From Terasakiella magnetica (lineage in GTDB: Bacteria; Pseudomonadota; Alphaproteobacteria; Rhodospirillales; Magnetospirillaceae): a stretch of DNA of 64,000 bases. The notes under the pieces are model-generated. The model saw nothing but the letters and a program-made list of their open reading frames with translations, had not been told where the DNA came from and ran no database searches. The stretch covers positions 1 to 64,000 of the forward strand of contig CACVCF010000068.1 of the NCBI GenBank assembly GCA_902729415.1, given 5' to 3'. Position numbers and translations under genes: made by a program. Shown one piece after another: positions 23,121-32,174 of the stretch (position 1 is the first letter of the stretch; each line of letters begins with the position of its first letter).

Positions 23121-25259
23121 GTGGCGGAACGGTCATTTCAGCATGAGATCAATTCCCTGAGGCTCGGTGCCGGAGAGGTGTTCCGTGGCGAGGGGATTCT
23201 GGCGGTCACCAAGGCGCTGCTGCAATCGGGCATCTCCTATGTGGGCGGCTATCAGGGGGCGCCGGTATCGCACCTGATGGACGTTCTGATCGATGCCGAG
23301 GATCTGCTGGCCGAACTGGGCATCCACATCGAGGCCTGCACCAACGAAGCCGCCGCCGCCGCCATGCTGGGCGCCTCCATCGCCTATCCCATCCGCGGCG
23401 CCGTGACCTGGAAATCGGTGGTGGGCACCAATGTCGCTTCGGACGCTTTGTCCAATCTGGCGTCGCCCGGCGTCAAGGGCGGGGCGCTGATCATCATCGG
23501 CGAGGATTACGGCGACGGCGCCAGCGTCATTCAAGAGCGCAGCCACGCCTTCGCCATGAAGTCATCGCTGTGGCTGCTCGACCCCCGGCCCGATCTGCCC
23601 AGCATCACCGCCATGGTGGAGACAGGCTTCGAACTGTCGGAAGCCAGCAACACCCCGGTCATCCTGGAATTGCGGATCAAGGCCTGCCACGTCACCGGCC
23701 AGTTCGAGACCAAGGACAACCGCAAGGCCGCCATCTCGCGCCTTGCCCCCACCGGGGCGCCCGCCGCCTTCGATTACGGCACCTTGTCGCATCCGCCCTC
23801 CACCTTCACCCACGAAATCGCCAAGGTGGAAGACCGCCTGCCCGCCGCCCGACGCTTCATCCGCGAGCACCACCTGAACGAAGTCTTCGAAGGCGACATG
23901 GCCGATATCGGCATTATCGTGCAGGGTGGGCTATTCAACAGCCTGCAACGGGCGCTGCTGCGCCTTGGTCTGTCCGATCCCTTCGGCGCCAGCCGGATCC
24001 CGCTTTACTGCCTCAACGTCACCTATCCCCTGATCCCCGAGGAGGTGGCCGAGTTCTGCGCCTCCAAGCGGGCCATCCTCATGGTCGAGGAAGGCACCCC
24101 GGACTATATCGAGCAGGCGGTAGGCCAAGTGCTGCGCAAGGCCGGGCTGAGCACCGCGCTGTTCGGCAAGGGCTGCCTGCCCCAGGCAGGGGAATACACC
24201 TCGGACGTGCTGGCGGCGGGGCTGGCCGCCTTCCTGGCCGAGGCCAGGCCCGAAGGCTTCGACGCCGCCCCGGCCACGGCGCTGGTGGCGCAGGTCGAAG
24301 CCCACCGCACCCAAGCCGCCACCCTGATCGAAGCGGCGCTTCCCGGCCGCCAGCCCGGCTTTTGCACCGGCTGTCCCGAGCGTCCGGTGTTTTCAGCCCT
24401 GAAGCTGGCCCAGAAGGAAATCGGCCCCACCCATATCAGCGCCGATATCGGCTGTCATTCCTTCGGCACCCTGCCGCCCTTCAACATGGGCAACACCATC
24501 TTGGGCTTCGGCATGTCGCTGGCCAGCGCCGCCGCCATCAGTTCCAACACCGGCAAGCGCCCGGTCAGCATCATGGGCGACGGCGGCTTTTGGCATAACG
24601 GCATCATCTCCGGCGTGGCGGGCACCTTGTTCAACAAGGGCGACGGTGTGCTGGTGATCCTGCAAAACGGCTATACCTCGGCCACCGGCCAGCAATTCAT
24701 GCCCTCGACCCTGGCCGAGGGCCATCGCGCCGAGCAGCCGATGAATATCGAGCGCACCTTGCGCTCCATGGGGGTGACGTGGCTGAAGACGGTGCGGTCC
24801 TATTCGGTGGGGACCATGAAAAAGGTGCTGCAAGAGGCCATCGGCAGCGCCGAGAAAGGCCTGAAGGTCATCATCGCCGACGGTGAATGTCAGTTGGCCC
24901 GCCAACGCCGGGTCAAATCCGAGGATGCGGCCCGGCTGAAGGCAGGCGGGCGGGTGGTGCGGGTGCGCTATGGCGTCGATGACGAGATCTGTTCCGGCGA
25001 CCATTCCTGCATCCGGCTGTCGGGCTGCCCGTCCTTGACCATCAAGCCCAACCCCGACCCCTTGCGCGACGAGCCGGTGGCCGCGGTAATCCAGTCTTGC
25101 GTCGGCTGCGGATTGTGCGGCGAGGTCGCCCATGCCGCCGTGCTGTGCCCATCCTTCTGGCGGGCCGAGATCATCCAGAACCCCAGCCGGTTCGATCTGT
25201 GGCGCGACCGTTGGAACAAACGCGCCATCGGCTGGCTGCACGGGAGGGCCGCATCATGA
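23121..25259 (+). CDS. iorA: Indolepyruvate ferredoxin oxidoreductase, alpha subunit
   Basis: 712 residues from GTG 23121, chosen because GGAGGGC sits 5 nt upstream. ATG 23070 would add 17 residues without a ribosome-binding site. The N-terminal pyruvate-oxidoreductase-like domain (GGYQGAPVSHLMD) is followed by the TPP domain (GDGGFWHNGIISG) and a C-terminal ferredoxin-like region with two cysteine sets (CSGDHSCIRLSGC, CVGCGLCGEV...CP). The enzyme oxidatively decarboxylates aryl-pyruvates from aromatic amino acids to aryl-acetyl-CoA with ferredoxin. It overlaps iorB by 4 bp. Confidence 0.93.
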   Translation: MAERSFQHEINSLRLGAGEVFRGEGILAVTKALLQSGISYVGGYQGAPVSHLMDVLIDAEDLLAELGIHIEACTNEAAAAAMLGASIAYPIRGAVTWKSVVGTNVASDALSNLASPGVKGGALIIIGEDYGDGASVIQERSHAFAMKSSLWLLDPRPDLPSITAMVETGFELSEASNTPVILELRIKACHVTGQFETKDNRKAAISRLAPTGAPAAFDYGTLSHPPSTFTHEIAKVEDRLPAARRFIREHHLNEVFEGDMADIGIIVQGGLFNSLQRALLRLGLSDPFGASRIPLYCLNVTYPLIPEEVAEFCASKRAILMVEEGTPDYIEQAVGQVLRKAGLSTALFGKGCLPQAGEYTSDVLAAGLAAFLAEARPEGFDAAPATALVAQVEAHRTQAATLIEAALPGRQPGFCTGCPERPVFSALKLAQKEIGPTHISADIGCHSFGTLPPFNMGNTILGFGMSLASAAAISSNTGKRPVSIMGDGGFWHNGIISGVAGTLFNKGDGVLVILQNGYTSATGQQFMPSTLAEGHRAEQPMNIERTLRSMGVTWLKTVRSYSVGTMKKVLQEAIGSAEKGLKVIIADGECQLARQRRVKSEDAARLKAGGRVVRVRYGVDDEICSGDHSCIRLSGCPSLTIKPNPDPLRDEPVAAVIQSCVGCGLCGEVAHAAVLCPSFWRAEIIQNPSRFDLWRDRWNKRAIGWLHGRAAS

Positions 25260-26770
25260 AGCCCATCACCATTCTGATCGGCGCCATGGGCGGCGAAGGC
25301 GGCGGCGTCCTCACCGACTGGCTGGTGGAAGCCGCCGGCGCCGAGGGCTATGCCGTGCAAAGCACCTCGGTCCCCGGCGTCGCCCAGCGTACCGGCGCCA
25401 CCAATTACTATATCGAGATCTACCCCACCCCCCTGGCCCAACTGAACGGTCAGCGCCCCATCCTGGCTCTGGCACCGTCGGTGGGGGATGTGGATCTGGT
25501 GGTTGCCACCGAGTTGATGGAGGCCGTCCGCGTGGTGACGCGGGGCTATGCCGATCCGGCCCGCACCCTGTTGATCGCCTCGACCCATCGGGTATTCGCG
25601 GTGGCCGAGAAAACCGCGCCCGGCGATGGCCGCTATGACGAGGCGGCGCTGGCCCAGGCCCTGGAAGCCGGGACCAAGACCCGCATTCTGTTCGACATGG
25701 AGCAGGCGGCCAAAAGCGTGGGCTGTCTGGTCAATTCGGTGCTGCTGGGCGCCATCGCGGGCAGCGGCATCCTGCCCCTGACGCCCGCGACCTTCGAGGC
25801 CGGGATCAAGGCGGCGGGCAAGGCGGTCACCAGCAACCTCAAAGGCTTCGAGATCGGCCTTGCGGCGGCGCGGGGCCAGACCCCCGCCCCGGCCCTGCCC
25901 GACCACAAGCGCCCCCTGCCCCCCTCCGATGCCGCCGAACGGCTGTGGCCCCGCATCAGGGCCGAACTGCCGGAAGCCGCCTGGCCCATGGCCGGGGAAG
26001 GGGTGAAACGGCTGATCGCCTATCAGGACCGTCGCTATGCCGGGCTTTATCTCGACCGCCTCGGCCCCATCGCCGCCGCCGAACGGAACGCGGGCGGCAA
26101 GGGCAACCTGACCCGCAGCGTAGCGCGGCTATTGGCGGTGCGCATGGCGTTCGAAGACGTGATCCGGGTGGCGCAGTTGAAGACCGATCCCGAACGGCTG
26201 GCCCGCATCCGCCGCGAGGTCGGGGCCGCTCCCGGCCAGCCGCTGGTGGTCAAGGACTTCCTCAAACCCGGCGTGGAGGAGATCTGCTCGCTGCTGCCGT
26301 CCATCCTGGCCCGGCCCATCCTGGCGCTGGCCCACCGGCGCGGTTGGACCCAGACTCTCTATTGGGGCCGCGAAGTCGCCAGCACCGGTATCGGCGGCCA
26401 TCTCGGTCTGTGGCTGATGGCCCGCCTGCGGCCCTGGAGGCGCTTCAGCCATCGCTGGGGCGAGGAGCAGGGAGAAATCACCCTGTGGCTGGATTCCATC
26501 CTGGCGGCAGCGGCGATTTCACCGCTGCTGGCCCTGGAAACCGCCGAATGCGCCCGCATGATCAAGGGCTATGGCGATACCTGGCGCCGGGGCAGCGGCA
26601 ATTTCCGCCGTATCCGTGACGCGGTGCTGGCGCCCACCCTCGCCGGGCGCTGGCCGCTGGCCTTTGCCCTCGACGCTTTGGCCAATGCGCGGGCCGCCGC
26701 CGCCGCAGATCCCGACGGCGACGGCCTGATCCGCACCCTGGAGGCCATCACCGCCAAATCACCCGGTTGA
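25256..26770 (+). CDS. iorB: Indolepyruvate ferredoxin oxidoreductase, beta subunit with long C-terminal extension
   Basis: 504 residues from ATG 25256 (ATGA overlap with iorA). The first 190 residues are the gamma-type pyruvate-ferredoxin oxidoreductase domain (IGAMGGEGGGVLTDWLVEAA, VPGVAQRTGATNYY). The remaining 310 form a proteobacterial extension of unknown role with a basic, helical character (YQDRRYAGLYLDRL, HRRGWTQTLYWGREV). Together with IorA it would form the complete oxidoreductase, useful for aryl-acid metabolism or for running in reverse during amino acid synthesis. The long form is typical of proteobacterial clusters. Confidence 0.92.
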   Translation: MKPITILIGAMGGEGGGVLTDWLVEAAGAEGYAVQSTSVPGVAQRTGATNYYIEIYPTPLAQLNGQRPILALAPSVGDVDLVVATELMEAVRVVTRGYADPARTLLIASTHRVFAVAEKTAPGDGRYDEAALAQALEAGTKTRILFDMEQAAKSVGCLVNSVLLGAIAGSGILPLTPATFEAGIKAAGKAVTSNLKGFEIGLAAARGQTPAPALPDHKRPLPPSDAAERLWPRIRAELPEAAWPMAGEGVKRLIAYQDRRYAGLYLDRLGPIAAAERNAGGKGNLTRSVARLLAVRMAFEDVIRVAQLKTDPERLARIRREVGAAPGQPLVVKDFLKPGVEEICSLLPSILARPILALAHRRGWTQTLYWGREVASTGIGGHLGLWLMARLRPWRRFSHRWGEEQGEITLWLDSILAAAAISPLLALETAECARMIKGYGDTWRRGSGNFRRIRDAVLAPTLAGRWPLAFALDALANARAAAAADPDGDGLIRTLEAITAKSPG

Positions 26771-26815
26771 CAGGCCCGGCGGCAGCCCCCGATCATGGCG
26801 GCAAAGGGGGCCGTC

Positions 26816-27757
26816 ATGATCTTCCGGTTGGGGGTTGCACTGTGTCTGGCCGCGGGGATGGCAAAGGCCGAGCCCCTGCGGCTGCAGGGCTATGTGGAAG
26901 GCGATTTCGTCCGCATCGGCTCGCCCCAATCGGGCACCCTACGCGAAATGGCGGTCAAGGATGGCGACCGGATCAAGGCCGGGACGCCGCTGTTCAGCCT
27001 GGATACCGTCATCGAGGCCGCCGCCCGCGATCAGGCCGCCGCCGAACTGGCCCAGGCCGAAGCGGTGCTGGCCAATCTCAGGAAGGGCAAGCGCCCCGAC
27101 GAATTGAAGGCCATCACCGAGCAGAAGGCCCAGGCCGCCGCCGCCCTGGTCCTGTCGGAAGCCACCTTGAAGCGTCAGGACGCCCTGGCCCGCAACGATT
27201 TCGCCTCGCGCGCCCGCCTCGACGAGGCCCGCGCCGCCCTGAACCGTGACCGTGCCCTGGTGCGGCAGATGGAGGCCGAGTACCGCAGTGCGGTGCTGGG
27301 CGCCCGGCCCGACGAGATCGCGGCCCAAGATGCCCTGGTGTCGCGCAACCGCGCCGAGCTGATCAAGGCCGACAAGCGCTTGGCCGATCTGGCGCCACCA
27401 GCGCCCGGCGATGCGGTGGTGGAAAAGGTCTATTACCGCCCCGGCGAATTCGTCGCCGCCGGACAGCCGGTGGTGTCGTTGCTGCCGCCGGGTAATATCA
27501 AACTGGTGTTCTTCCTGCCCGAGCCCCGGCTGGGGGCGCTGCGCCTGGGCCAAACCGTGGGCTTCGCCTGCGATTCCTGCGGCGCGGGCAAGGCGGTGGT
27601 GTCGTTCATCGCCTCGCAGGCGGAATACACGCCTCCGGTGATCTACAGCGTCGAAAGCCGCGACAAGCTGGTGTTCCGCATTGAGGCGCGGGGCATGGAA
27701 ACTGGCGCGGCGCTCCATCCCGGCCAGCCCGTGGACGTGACGCTGGAGGACAGGTGA
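26816..27757 (+). CDS. HlyD-family periplasmic adaptor of an ABC exporter
   Basis: 313 residues from ATG 26816, with AAAGGGGG about 6 nt upstream. The MAAKGAV extension from 26795 lacks a site. A signal peptide (FRLGVALCLAAGMAKA) is followed by the biotinyl-lipoyl half motif (RIGSPQSGTLREMAVKDGDRI), a long alpha-helical hairpin (about 65-190) and the beta-barrel half (VYYRPGEFVAAGQPVVSLLPPGNI). It resembles YbhG/YhiI adaptors. FACDSCGAG carries two cysteines that may form a disulfide. The stop overlaps the GTG start of the ATPase gene, so adaptor, ATPase and permease are one export unit. Confidence 0.92.
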   Translation: MIFRLGVALCLAAGMAKAEPLRLQGYVEGDFVRIGSPQSGTLREMAVKDGDRIKAGTPLFSLDTVIEAAARDQAAAELAQAEAVLANLRKGKRPDELKAITEQKAQAAAALVLSEATLKRQDALARNDFASRARLDEARAALNRDRALVRQMEAEYRSAVLGARPDEIAAQDALVSRNRAELIKADKRLADLAPPAPGDAVVEKVYYRPGEFVAAGQPVVSLLPPGNIKLVFFLPEPRLGALRLGQTVGFACDSCGAGKAVVSFIASQAEYTPPVIYSVESRDKLVFRIEARGMETGAALHPGQPVDVTLEDR

Positions 27758-28680
27758 ATCCGCCGCTCGCCATTGATGTCGAGGGGCTGGAGAAGCGCTT
27801 TGACGGCCGCTGCGTGGTGCGCGATTTTTCCATTCAGGTGCCCAAGGGCCGCATCTTCGGCTTTCTCGGCCCCAACGGCTCGGGTAAGACCACCACCATC
27901 CGCATGCTGTGCGGGCTTTTGACCCCCGATGCCGGGACCGGGCGTTGCCTGGGCTTCGATATCCGCCATCAGGCCGCCGCCATCAAGCGCCGGGTCGGCT
28001 ATATGACCCAGCGCTTCAGCCTCTATGAAGACCTCACCATCGCCGAGAATTTGGATTTCGTCGCCCACGTCTATGGCCTGGACCGCCGCCGGGCACGGGT
28101 GGACGAGGCGTTGGAGCAATTGGGCCTCGGCCAGCGGCGGCGCCAACTGGCGGGCACCTTGTCGGGCGGCTGGAAGCAGCGTCTGGCCCTGGCCACCTGC
28201 GTTTTGCACCAACCCGAGCTGCTGTTGCTGGATGAACCCACCGCCGGGGTCGATCCCAAGGCACGGCGCGACTTCTGGGACCACATCCACGCCTTGGCCC
28301 AAGGTGGCATGACGGTGCTGGTCAGCACCCATTACATGGATGAGGCCGAGCGCTGCCACGAGATCTGCTATCTCGCCTATGGCCGCCTGCTGGTGCGCGG
28401 CACCGTGCCCGAGGTGACGGCGGGCTCGGGCCTGGTGACCTGGCTGGTCAGCGGCGATGGTGCAGACGCCCTGGCCCGTACGCTTCACAACCGCCCCGGC
28501 ATCGCCATGGCGGTACCGTTCGGCTCGGCCCTTCATGTCAGCGGCACCGACGCGGCGGCACTGGAGGCGGCGATCGCACCCTGGCGTCACGCCCCCGGCC
28601 TGACCTGGAGCCGAACCGAGCCCAGCCTGGAAGACGTGTTCATCCACCTGATGGACAGCGCCGAGGACAATTTCCAATGA
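27754..28680 (+). CDS. ABC-2 type exporter, ATP-binding subunit
   Basis: 308 residues starting at GTG 27754 inside the upstream stop codon. Walker A is GPNGSGKTTT (about 41-50), Q-loop YMTQRFSLYEDLT, signature LSGGWKQRLALA, Walker B LLLLDEPTAGVDP and H-loop STHYMDEAE. A C-terminal regulatory region (about 230-308) follows. It would power the permease encoded next, with the HlyD-like adaptor reaching across the periplasm, as in YbhFGSR-type drug or lipid exporters. The substrate is unknown. Confidence 0.95.
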   Translation: MNPPLAIDVEGLEKRFDGRCVVRDFSIQVPKGRIFGFLGPNGSGKTTTIRMLCGLLTPDAGTGRCLGFDIRHQAAAIKRRVGYMTQRFSLYEDLTIAENLDFVAHVYGLDRRRARVDEALEQLGLGQRRRQLAGTLSGGWKQRLALATCVLHQPELLLLDEPTAGVDPKARRDFWDHIHALAQGGMTVLVSTHYMDEAERCHEICYLAYGRLLVRGTVPEVTAGSGLVTWLVSGDGADALARTLHNRPGIAMAVPFGSALHVSGTDAAALEAAIAPWRHAPGLTWSRTEPSLEDVFIHLMDSAEDNFQ

Positions 28681-29828
28681 CCGGCGACCCCGCCCGCTTC
28701 CCACTGTCTTGGACCCGTGTGGTGGCGATCATGGTCAAGGAGGTCATCCAGATGCGGCGCGACCGCCTGACCTTCGCCATGATGATCGGGGTGCCGCTGT
28801 TGCAGTTGATGCTGTTCGGCTATGCCATCAACAGCGACCCCAAGGCCCTGCCCACGCTGGTCAATATCCAAGACAACGGGCCGTTCGCCCGCGCCCTGGT
28901 CAGCGCCCTCGGCAATTCCTCCTATTTTCGGGTCGAGGGCGAAGTGGCAAGCATGGCCGAGGCCGAACACAGGCTGGCCAATGGCGACGCCCAATTCGTG
29001 GTCACCATCCCCGCCGGATTCGAAAAAGCCCTGGTGCGGGGCGAGCGCCCGGCGCTGCTGGTGGAAGCCGATGCCACCGACCCGGCTTCAGCCAGCAATG
29101 CGGTGGCGGCGCTGACGGTGCTGATCCGCACCGCCCTGGACCCGGCGCTGACCGGCCCTCTGGCCGGGTTGAAGAGCGGCCCCGACCCCATCGACCTCCG
29201 GGTCCACCGCCGCTACAACCCGGAAGGCATCTCCCAGTACAACATCGTCCCCGGCCTGATGGGGGTGATCCTGACCATGACCATGGTGATGATGACGGCG
29301 CTGGCGGTAACGCGCGAGCGCGAGCGCGGCACCATGGAAAGCCTGCTGGCCATGCCGGTGCGCCCATCCGAAGTCATGGTGGGCAAGATCCTGCCCTATA
29401 TCGTCATGGGCTATGTCCAGGTGGTGGTGATTCTGGCCGCCGCCCGCTGGCTGTTCGGGGTGCCGGGGGTGGGCAGCCTGTCCCTGCTGACGATCACGCT
29501 TTTGCTGTTCATCGCCGCCAATCTGGCGGTGGGGTTTACCTTCTCCACCGTGGCCAAGAACCAGTTGCAGGCGTTGCAGATGTCGTTCTTCTTCTTTCTG
29601 CCCTCAATCTTGCTGTCGGGCTTCATGTTCCCGTTCCGGGGCATGCCGGGATGGGCGCAATGGGTGGGTGAGATCTTTCCCCTGACCCATTTCCTACGGG
29701 TGGTGCGGGGCATCTTGCTGAAAGGCAACGGCCTAGCCGAAATCTGGCCCGAACTGTGGCCCATCGCCGCCTTCCTCGCCGCCTGCGCCCTGGTGGCGCT
29801 GCGGCGCTACCGCATGACGCTGGATTGA
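28677..29828 (+). CDS. ABC-2 type exporter permease
   Basis: 383 residues. One membrane segment near the N-terminus (FAMMIGVPLLQLMLFGYAI, about 33-51) precedes a large periplasmic domain (about 55-180), then five hydrophobic segments towards the C-terminus, with RERERGTMESLLAMPVRPSEVMVGK and the SGFMFPFRGMPGWAQWVGEIFP loop characteristic of YbhR/YbhS-type permeases. It overlaps the ATPase gene by 4 bp and probably works as a homodimer because only one permease gene is present. It is convergent with the sulfotransferase gene with no gap between the two stop codons. Confidence 0.94.
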   Translation: MTGDPARFPLSWTRVVAIMVKEVIQMRRDRLTFAMMIGVPLLQLMLFGYAINSDPKALPTLVNIQDNGPFARALVSALGNSSYFRVEGEVASMAEAEHRLANGDAQFVVTIPAGFEKALVRGERPALLVEADATDPASASNAVAALTVLIRTALDPALTGPLAGLKSGPDPIDLRVHRRYNPEGISQYNIVPGLMGVILTMTMVMMTALAVTRERERGTMESLLAMPVRPSEVMVGKILPYIVMGYVQVVVILAAARWLFGVPGVGSLSLLTITLLLFIAANLAVGFTFSTVAKNQLQALQMSFFFFLPSILLSGFMFPFRGMPGWAQWVGEIFPLTHFLRVVRGILLKGNGLAEIWPELWPIAAFLAACALVALRRYRMTLD

Positions 29829-30668
29829 TCAGAGATAGCCCAGCCGCGTCATCACCCGGCCGTGATCGGTGCAAATGCGTTCGGCCTGGGCCTCGGTCAG
29901 GATATCGCGCCAGCCTCCGGCACCGCCGCGACGGAAGAATACCGCCGCCTTTGGCGATTTTTCCACAAAACCCCGTTCGGCCTCCTGATGGCGCAAGGTG
30001 TCAAAACGGGTCGCGGCCACCGCACCTTCAATCGCCGCCGCCGTTACCGTCAGACCGATGGCGGCGGCAATACGCGTCAGAATGCCGGAAAGGCCGGTCA
30101 GCATGTCTTCATAGCGGACCGGGATCACCGGGAAGGCGGGACGGTCGAGCCAGCTTTCCACATGGCCGCTCCAATCCAGCACCGGTTGCGGCAGTTGCGG
30201 TTGCGCCCGGCGGCGCTGGCCCGACAGCCGATGGGCCGAAGACGCCATGTCGGCGATGGCTTGATCGATGCAGATTCCAGCGTGATGGCTGAGCGAAACC
30301 ACGACGTCGCGGGGGTCGCGCACCATATAAACCGCGCCCAGGGTTATATCGGGCGGAAAAAGCGGTTGCCCCGGTGCCGCCTCCAGATAGGCCTCGTGAA
30401 CCTTCCAGATCGCAGTCGTCCGCAATTCCGCCGCCATGGCGCGAAAGGCCGCCGGGCGGGCCGCCAGGATTTCCGCCTCGGAGAGGTCGGAGGACTCCAC
30501 GTCCAGGGCCAGGTCGAAGGCACCGCGGTCGGCGGCGATGGTTTCGTCGGCGACCCGGAAACGGTTGATATCCACCGCGCCGCCGCCCGAGCGCAGGCTG
30601 GACAGGGCAAGGCGCATCCAAGTGTTGCCCGATTTCGGGTAGGACGCCAGCCAGAAGAACCGCGTCAT
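29829..30668 (-). CDS. PAPS-dependent sulfotransferase
   Basis: 279 residues of the cytosolic sulfotransferase fold. The 5'-phosphosulfate loop is SYPKSGNTWMR (about 9-19) and the 3'-phosphate motif is VRDPRDVVVSLSHH (about 122-135). RYEDML follows, then the C-terminal FFRRGGAGGWRD (R-x-G-x2-G-x-W) P-loop motif, so the enzyme looks intact. It would move sulfate from PAPS to a hydroxyl or amine. The start overlaps the kinase-like gene by 4 bp. The acceptor may be a peptide of the neighbouring RiPP-like system or a sugar of the exopolysaccharide locus. Neither can be settled from sequence. Confidence 0.9.
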   Translation of the reverse strand: MTRFFWLASYPKSGNTWMRLALSSLRSGGGAVDINRFRVADETIAADRGAFDLALDVESSDLSEAEILAARPAAFRAMAAELRTTAIWKVHEAYLEAAPGQPLFPPDITLGAVYMVRDPRDVVVSLSHHAGICIDQAIADMASSAHRLSGQRRRAQPQLPQPVLDWSGHVESWLDRPAFPVIPVRYEDMLTGLSGILTRIAAAIGLTVTAAAIEGAVAATRFDTLRHQEAERGFVEKSPKAAVFFRRGGAGGWRDILTEAQAERICTDHGRVMTRLGYL

Positions 30669-31612
30669 GGCAGCCGCTCCCGCAGCAGACCGGGGAGGGC
30701 CTCGGCAAACCCCGCCAAGCGGTCGAACCCCATGGGCCGGCAGAGCCCGAATTGCGGCACGTTTGCCGCCAGCGCCGCCGCAGCGGTAAATATTCCGTCA
30801 CCCCCCGCCAGCGCCTCACCCGCCGCCCGCCGGTAGATGGCGGAGCGCACCAAGGCCAAGGCCGCCAGACCGCCATGGCGGGTCAGCGGCGGACGGCCGC
30901 TAAGCCGTTCCTCCACCACATGGCAGACCGCCGCCAGTTTCAAGGGATGATCCCGAAACCCCGCCTCCTGCCACACCTCGAATTTTTCCATCGTCATGCC
31001 CGAACGCAGACGTCGGCCGGGGGACAGCGCCAAGGCCTCCAGGCTGTCTTGCCAAAGCTTCTGGCGGGGAAAGCTGGGCAGAACCAGGGCACGGCCAAGG
31101 TCCACCACCGTGACGTCATCGGACAGCAGCCGCCAGCCTTGGGCCAGCAGCGCGGCGGCCAGAGTGGATTTTCCCACTCCCGACGGCCCGGCGAAGGCGA
31201 TGGCCCGCCCGTCCACCTCGACACAACTGGCGTGCAACGGCAAAAGCCCCCTCTGGTGGCACAAAAAGCCAAAAACGCTGCCCAGCAGAAACAAGCCGAT
31301 ATCGGGGGCGTCGTCGGGCAGGCGGGGGGCCAACACAACCTCGCATCCGCCACGGATCAGAAACGCCCCGACGTCGGCAATCTCGAACCGGGCGGTACCG
31401 TCGGCGGCGAATTGAGCAAAGGGAGTTTGGCGCACCAAATCCGGTAGGGCCGACGGAACCTTGCCCCGCCGGATCACCATATCGGCAGGCCTGTCATCGC
31501 CGACCCATGGCGGCAATTCCGGCAGGGGAAAGTCGGAGACAACCCGCAGGCCGCACAGGCAAAGGCCAGCCACAGAGGAGGCCACATTCAATTCCATCGC
31601 GCCAAACGTCAA
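30665..31612 (-). CDS. HPr-kinase-related protein (HprK-like tailoring kinase)
   Basis: Up to 315 residues. The TTG at 31612 overlaps the upstream stop, and ATG 31597 is an alternative start. The P-loop GPSGVGKSTLAAALL (about 166-180) is preceded by LLPLHASCVEVDGRAIAF and followed by LLSDDVTVVD, the arrangement of HPr kinase C-terminal domains. No N-terminal HprK domain is present. Such stand-alone kinases occur in lasso-peptide clusters, where the paeninodin enzyme phosphorylates the C-terminal serine. They also occur as HprK-related proteins in exopolysaccharide loci. It sits between the sulfotransferase and the B2 peptidase genes and overlaps both. Confidence 0.88.
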   Translation of the reverse strand: MTFGAMELNVASSVAGLCLCGLRVVSDFPLPELPPWVGDDRPADMVIRRGKVPSALPDLVRQTPFAQFAADGTARFEIADVGAFLIRGGCEVVLAPRLPDDAPDIGLFLLGSVFGFLCHQRGLLPLHASCVEVDGRAIAFAGPSGVGKSTLAAALLAQGWRLLSDDVTVVDLGRALVLPSFPRQKLWQDSLEALALSPGRRLRSGMTMEKFEVWQEAGFRDHPLKLAAVCHVVEERLSGRPPLTRHGGLAALALVRSAIYRRAAGEALAGGDGIFTAAAALAANVPQFGLCRPMGFDRLAGFAEALPGLLRERLP

Positions 31613-32061
31613 GACTCTCGGACCGAAAAGGCGGCGATGGGGACAAAACCGCTTGCCGCGTCACCACCACCGCTGACGTCGTATTGCCCCGAAACCAGCC
31701 AAGCATGGGCCGCCCCCCCGCTTTTCGCGCGGGCGACCCCCATATGCAGGGTGGCGGGCAATCCCCGGCGGGCAAGAACCAGCAGCCCGGCCAGAGCCCG
31801 GCTCAGACAGGAGCTGGTCCCCGGCAGGCGCGCCGCCGCCGCCATGATCGCCCAGCGGACCCGAGCAATCTCGGCGGCGCGATTGGCTGGAGCCTCCCGC
31901 GGCGGAGTGATGGGGGGAGCAAGAATACGGAAAACCCAGCGGACCGGCAGCAGGGCAAGCGCCACCCGCACCAAGGCCAACAAGATCACCACGTCCCGCA
32001 CCAAGATACGGTCGGCGGCATTCATCGCGGACAGTTTGCGGAGATCACCCTTGCGCCACAT
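31609..32061 (-). CDS. Lasso-peptide-type B2 protein (transglutaminase-like leader peptidase)
   Basis: 150 residues from ATG 32061, behind a strong AAGGGGAAGGGA. A hydrophobic N-terminal part (about 20-50) precedes the catalytic core: Cys in TSSCLSRALAGLLVLARRG (about 82) and His in GGAAHAWLVS (about 115), the pattern of lasso B2 cysteine proteases that cut the leader from a precursor. It is the first gene of a minus-strand operon with the kinase-like and sulfotransferase genes, divergent from a PqqD-like gene (B1 equivalent). The separate B1 and B2 proteins are typical of split-B lasso systems. No cyclase (asparagine-synthetase-like C protein) is nearby. Confidence 0.85.
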   Translation of the reverse strand: MWRKGDLRKLSAMNAADRILVRDVVILLALVRVALALLPVRWVFRILAPPITPPREAPANRAAEIARVRWAIMAAAARLPGTSSCLSRALAGLLVLARRGLPATLHMGVARAKSGGAAHAWLVSGQYDVSGGGDAASGFVPIAAFSVRES

Positions 32062-32174
32062 GCGCCAATCCCTTCCCCTTCCGGCTCACGATAACCGCGA
32101 ACGGTCGATCCAACCATCAAACCTACCATCCGCGCGCGAAATTCGTCCATATCAATTGGCGTAAAAACAACCAT
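32022..32174 (-). CDS. Candidate 50-residue ORF overlapping the B2 start, possible precursor peptide
   Basis: ATG 32174 opens a 50-codon frame that crosses the leader of the B2 gene and ends inside it, out of frame, at 32022. The product starts MVVFTPIDMDEFRARMV and contains GYREPEGEGIG, a Gly followed by a Glu at position 8, which would in principle suit a lasso ring. A threonine lies three residues before that glycine instead of the usual two. The overlap with B2, weak ribosome-binding site and absence of a cyclase make this a speculative candidate only. Confidence 0.2.
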   Translation of the reverse strand: MVVFTPIDMDEFRARMVGLMVGSTVRGYREPEGEGIGACGARVISANCPR

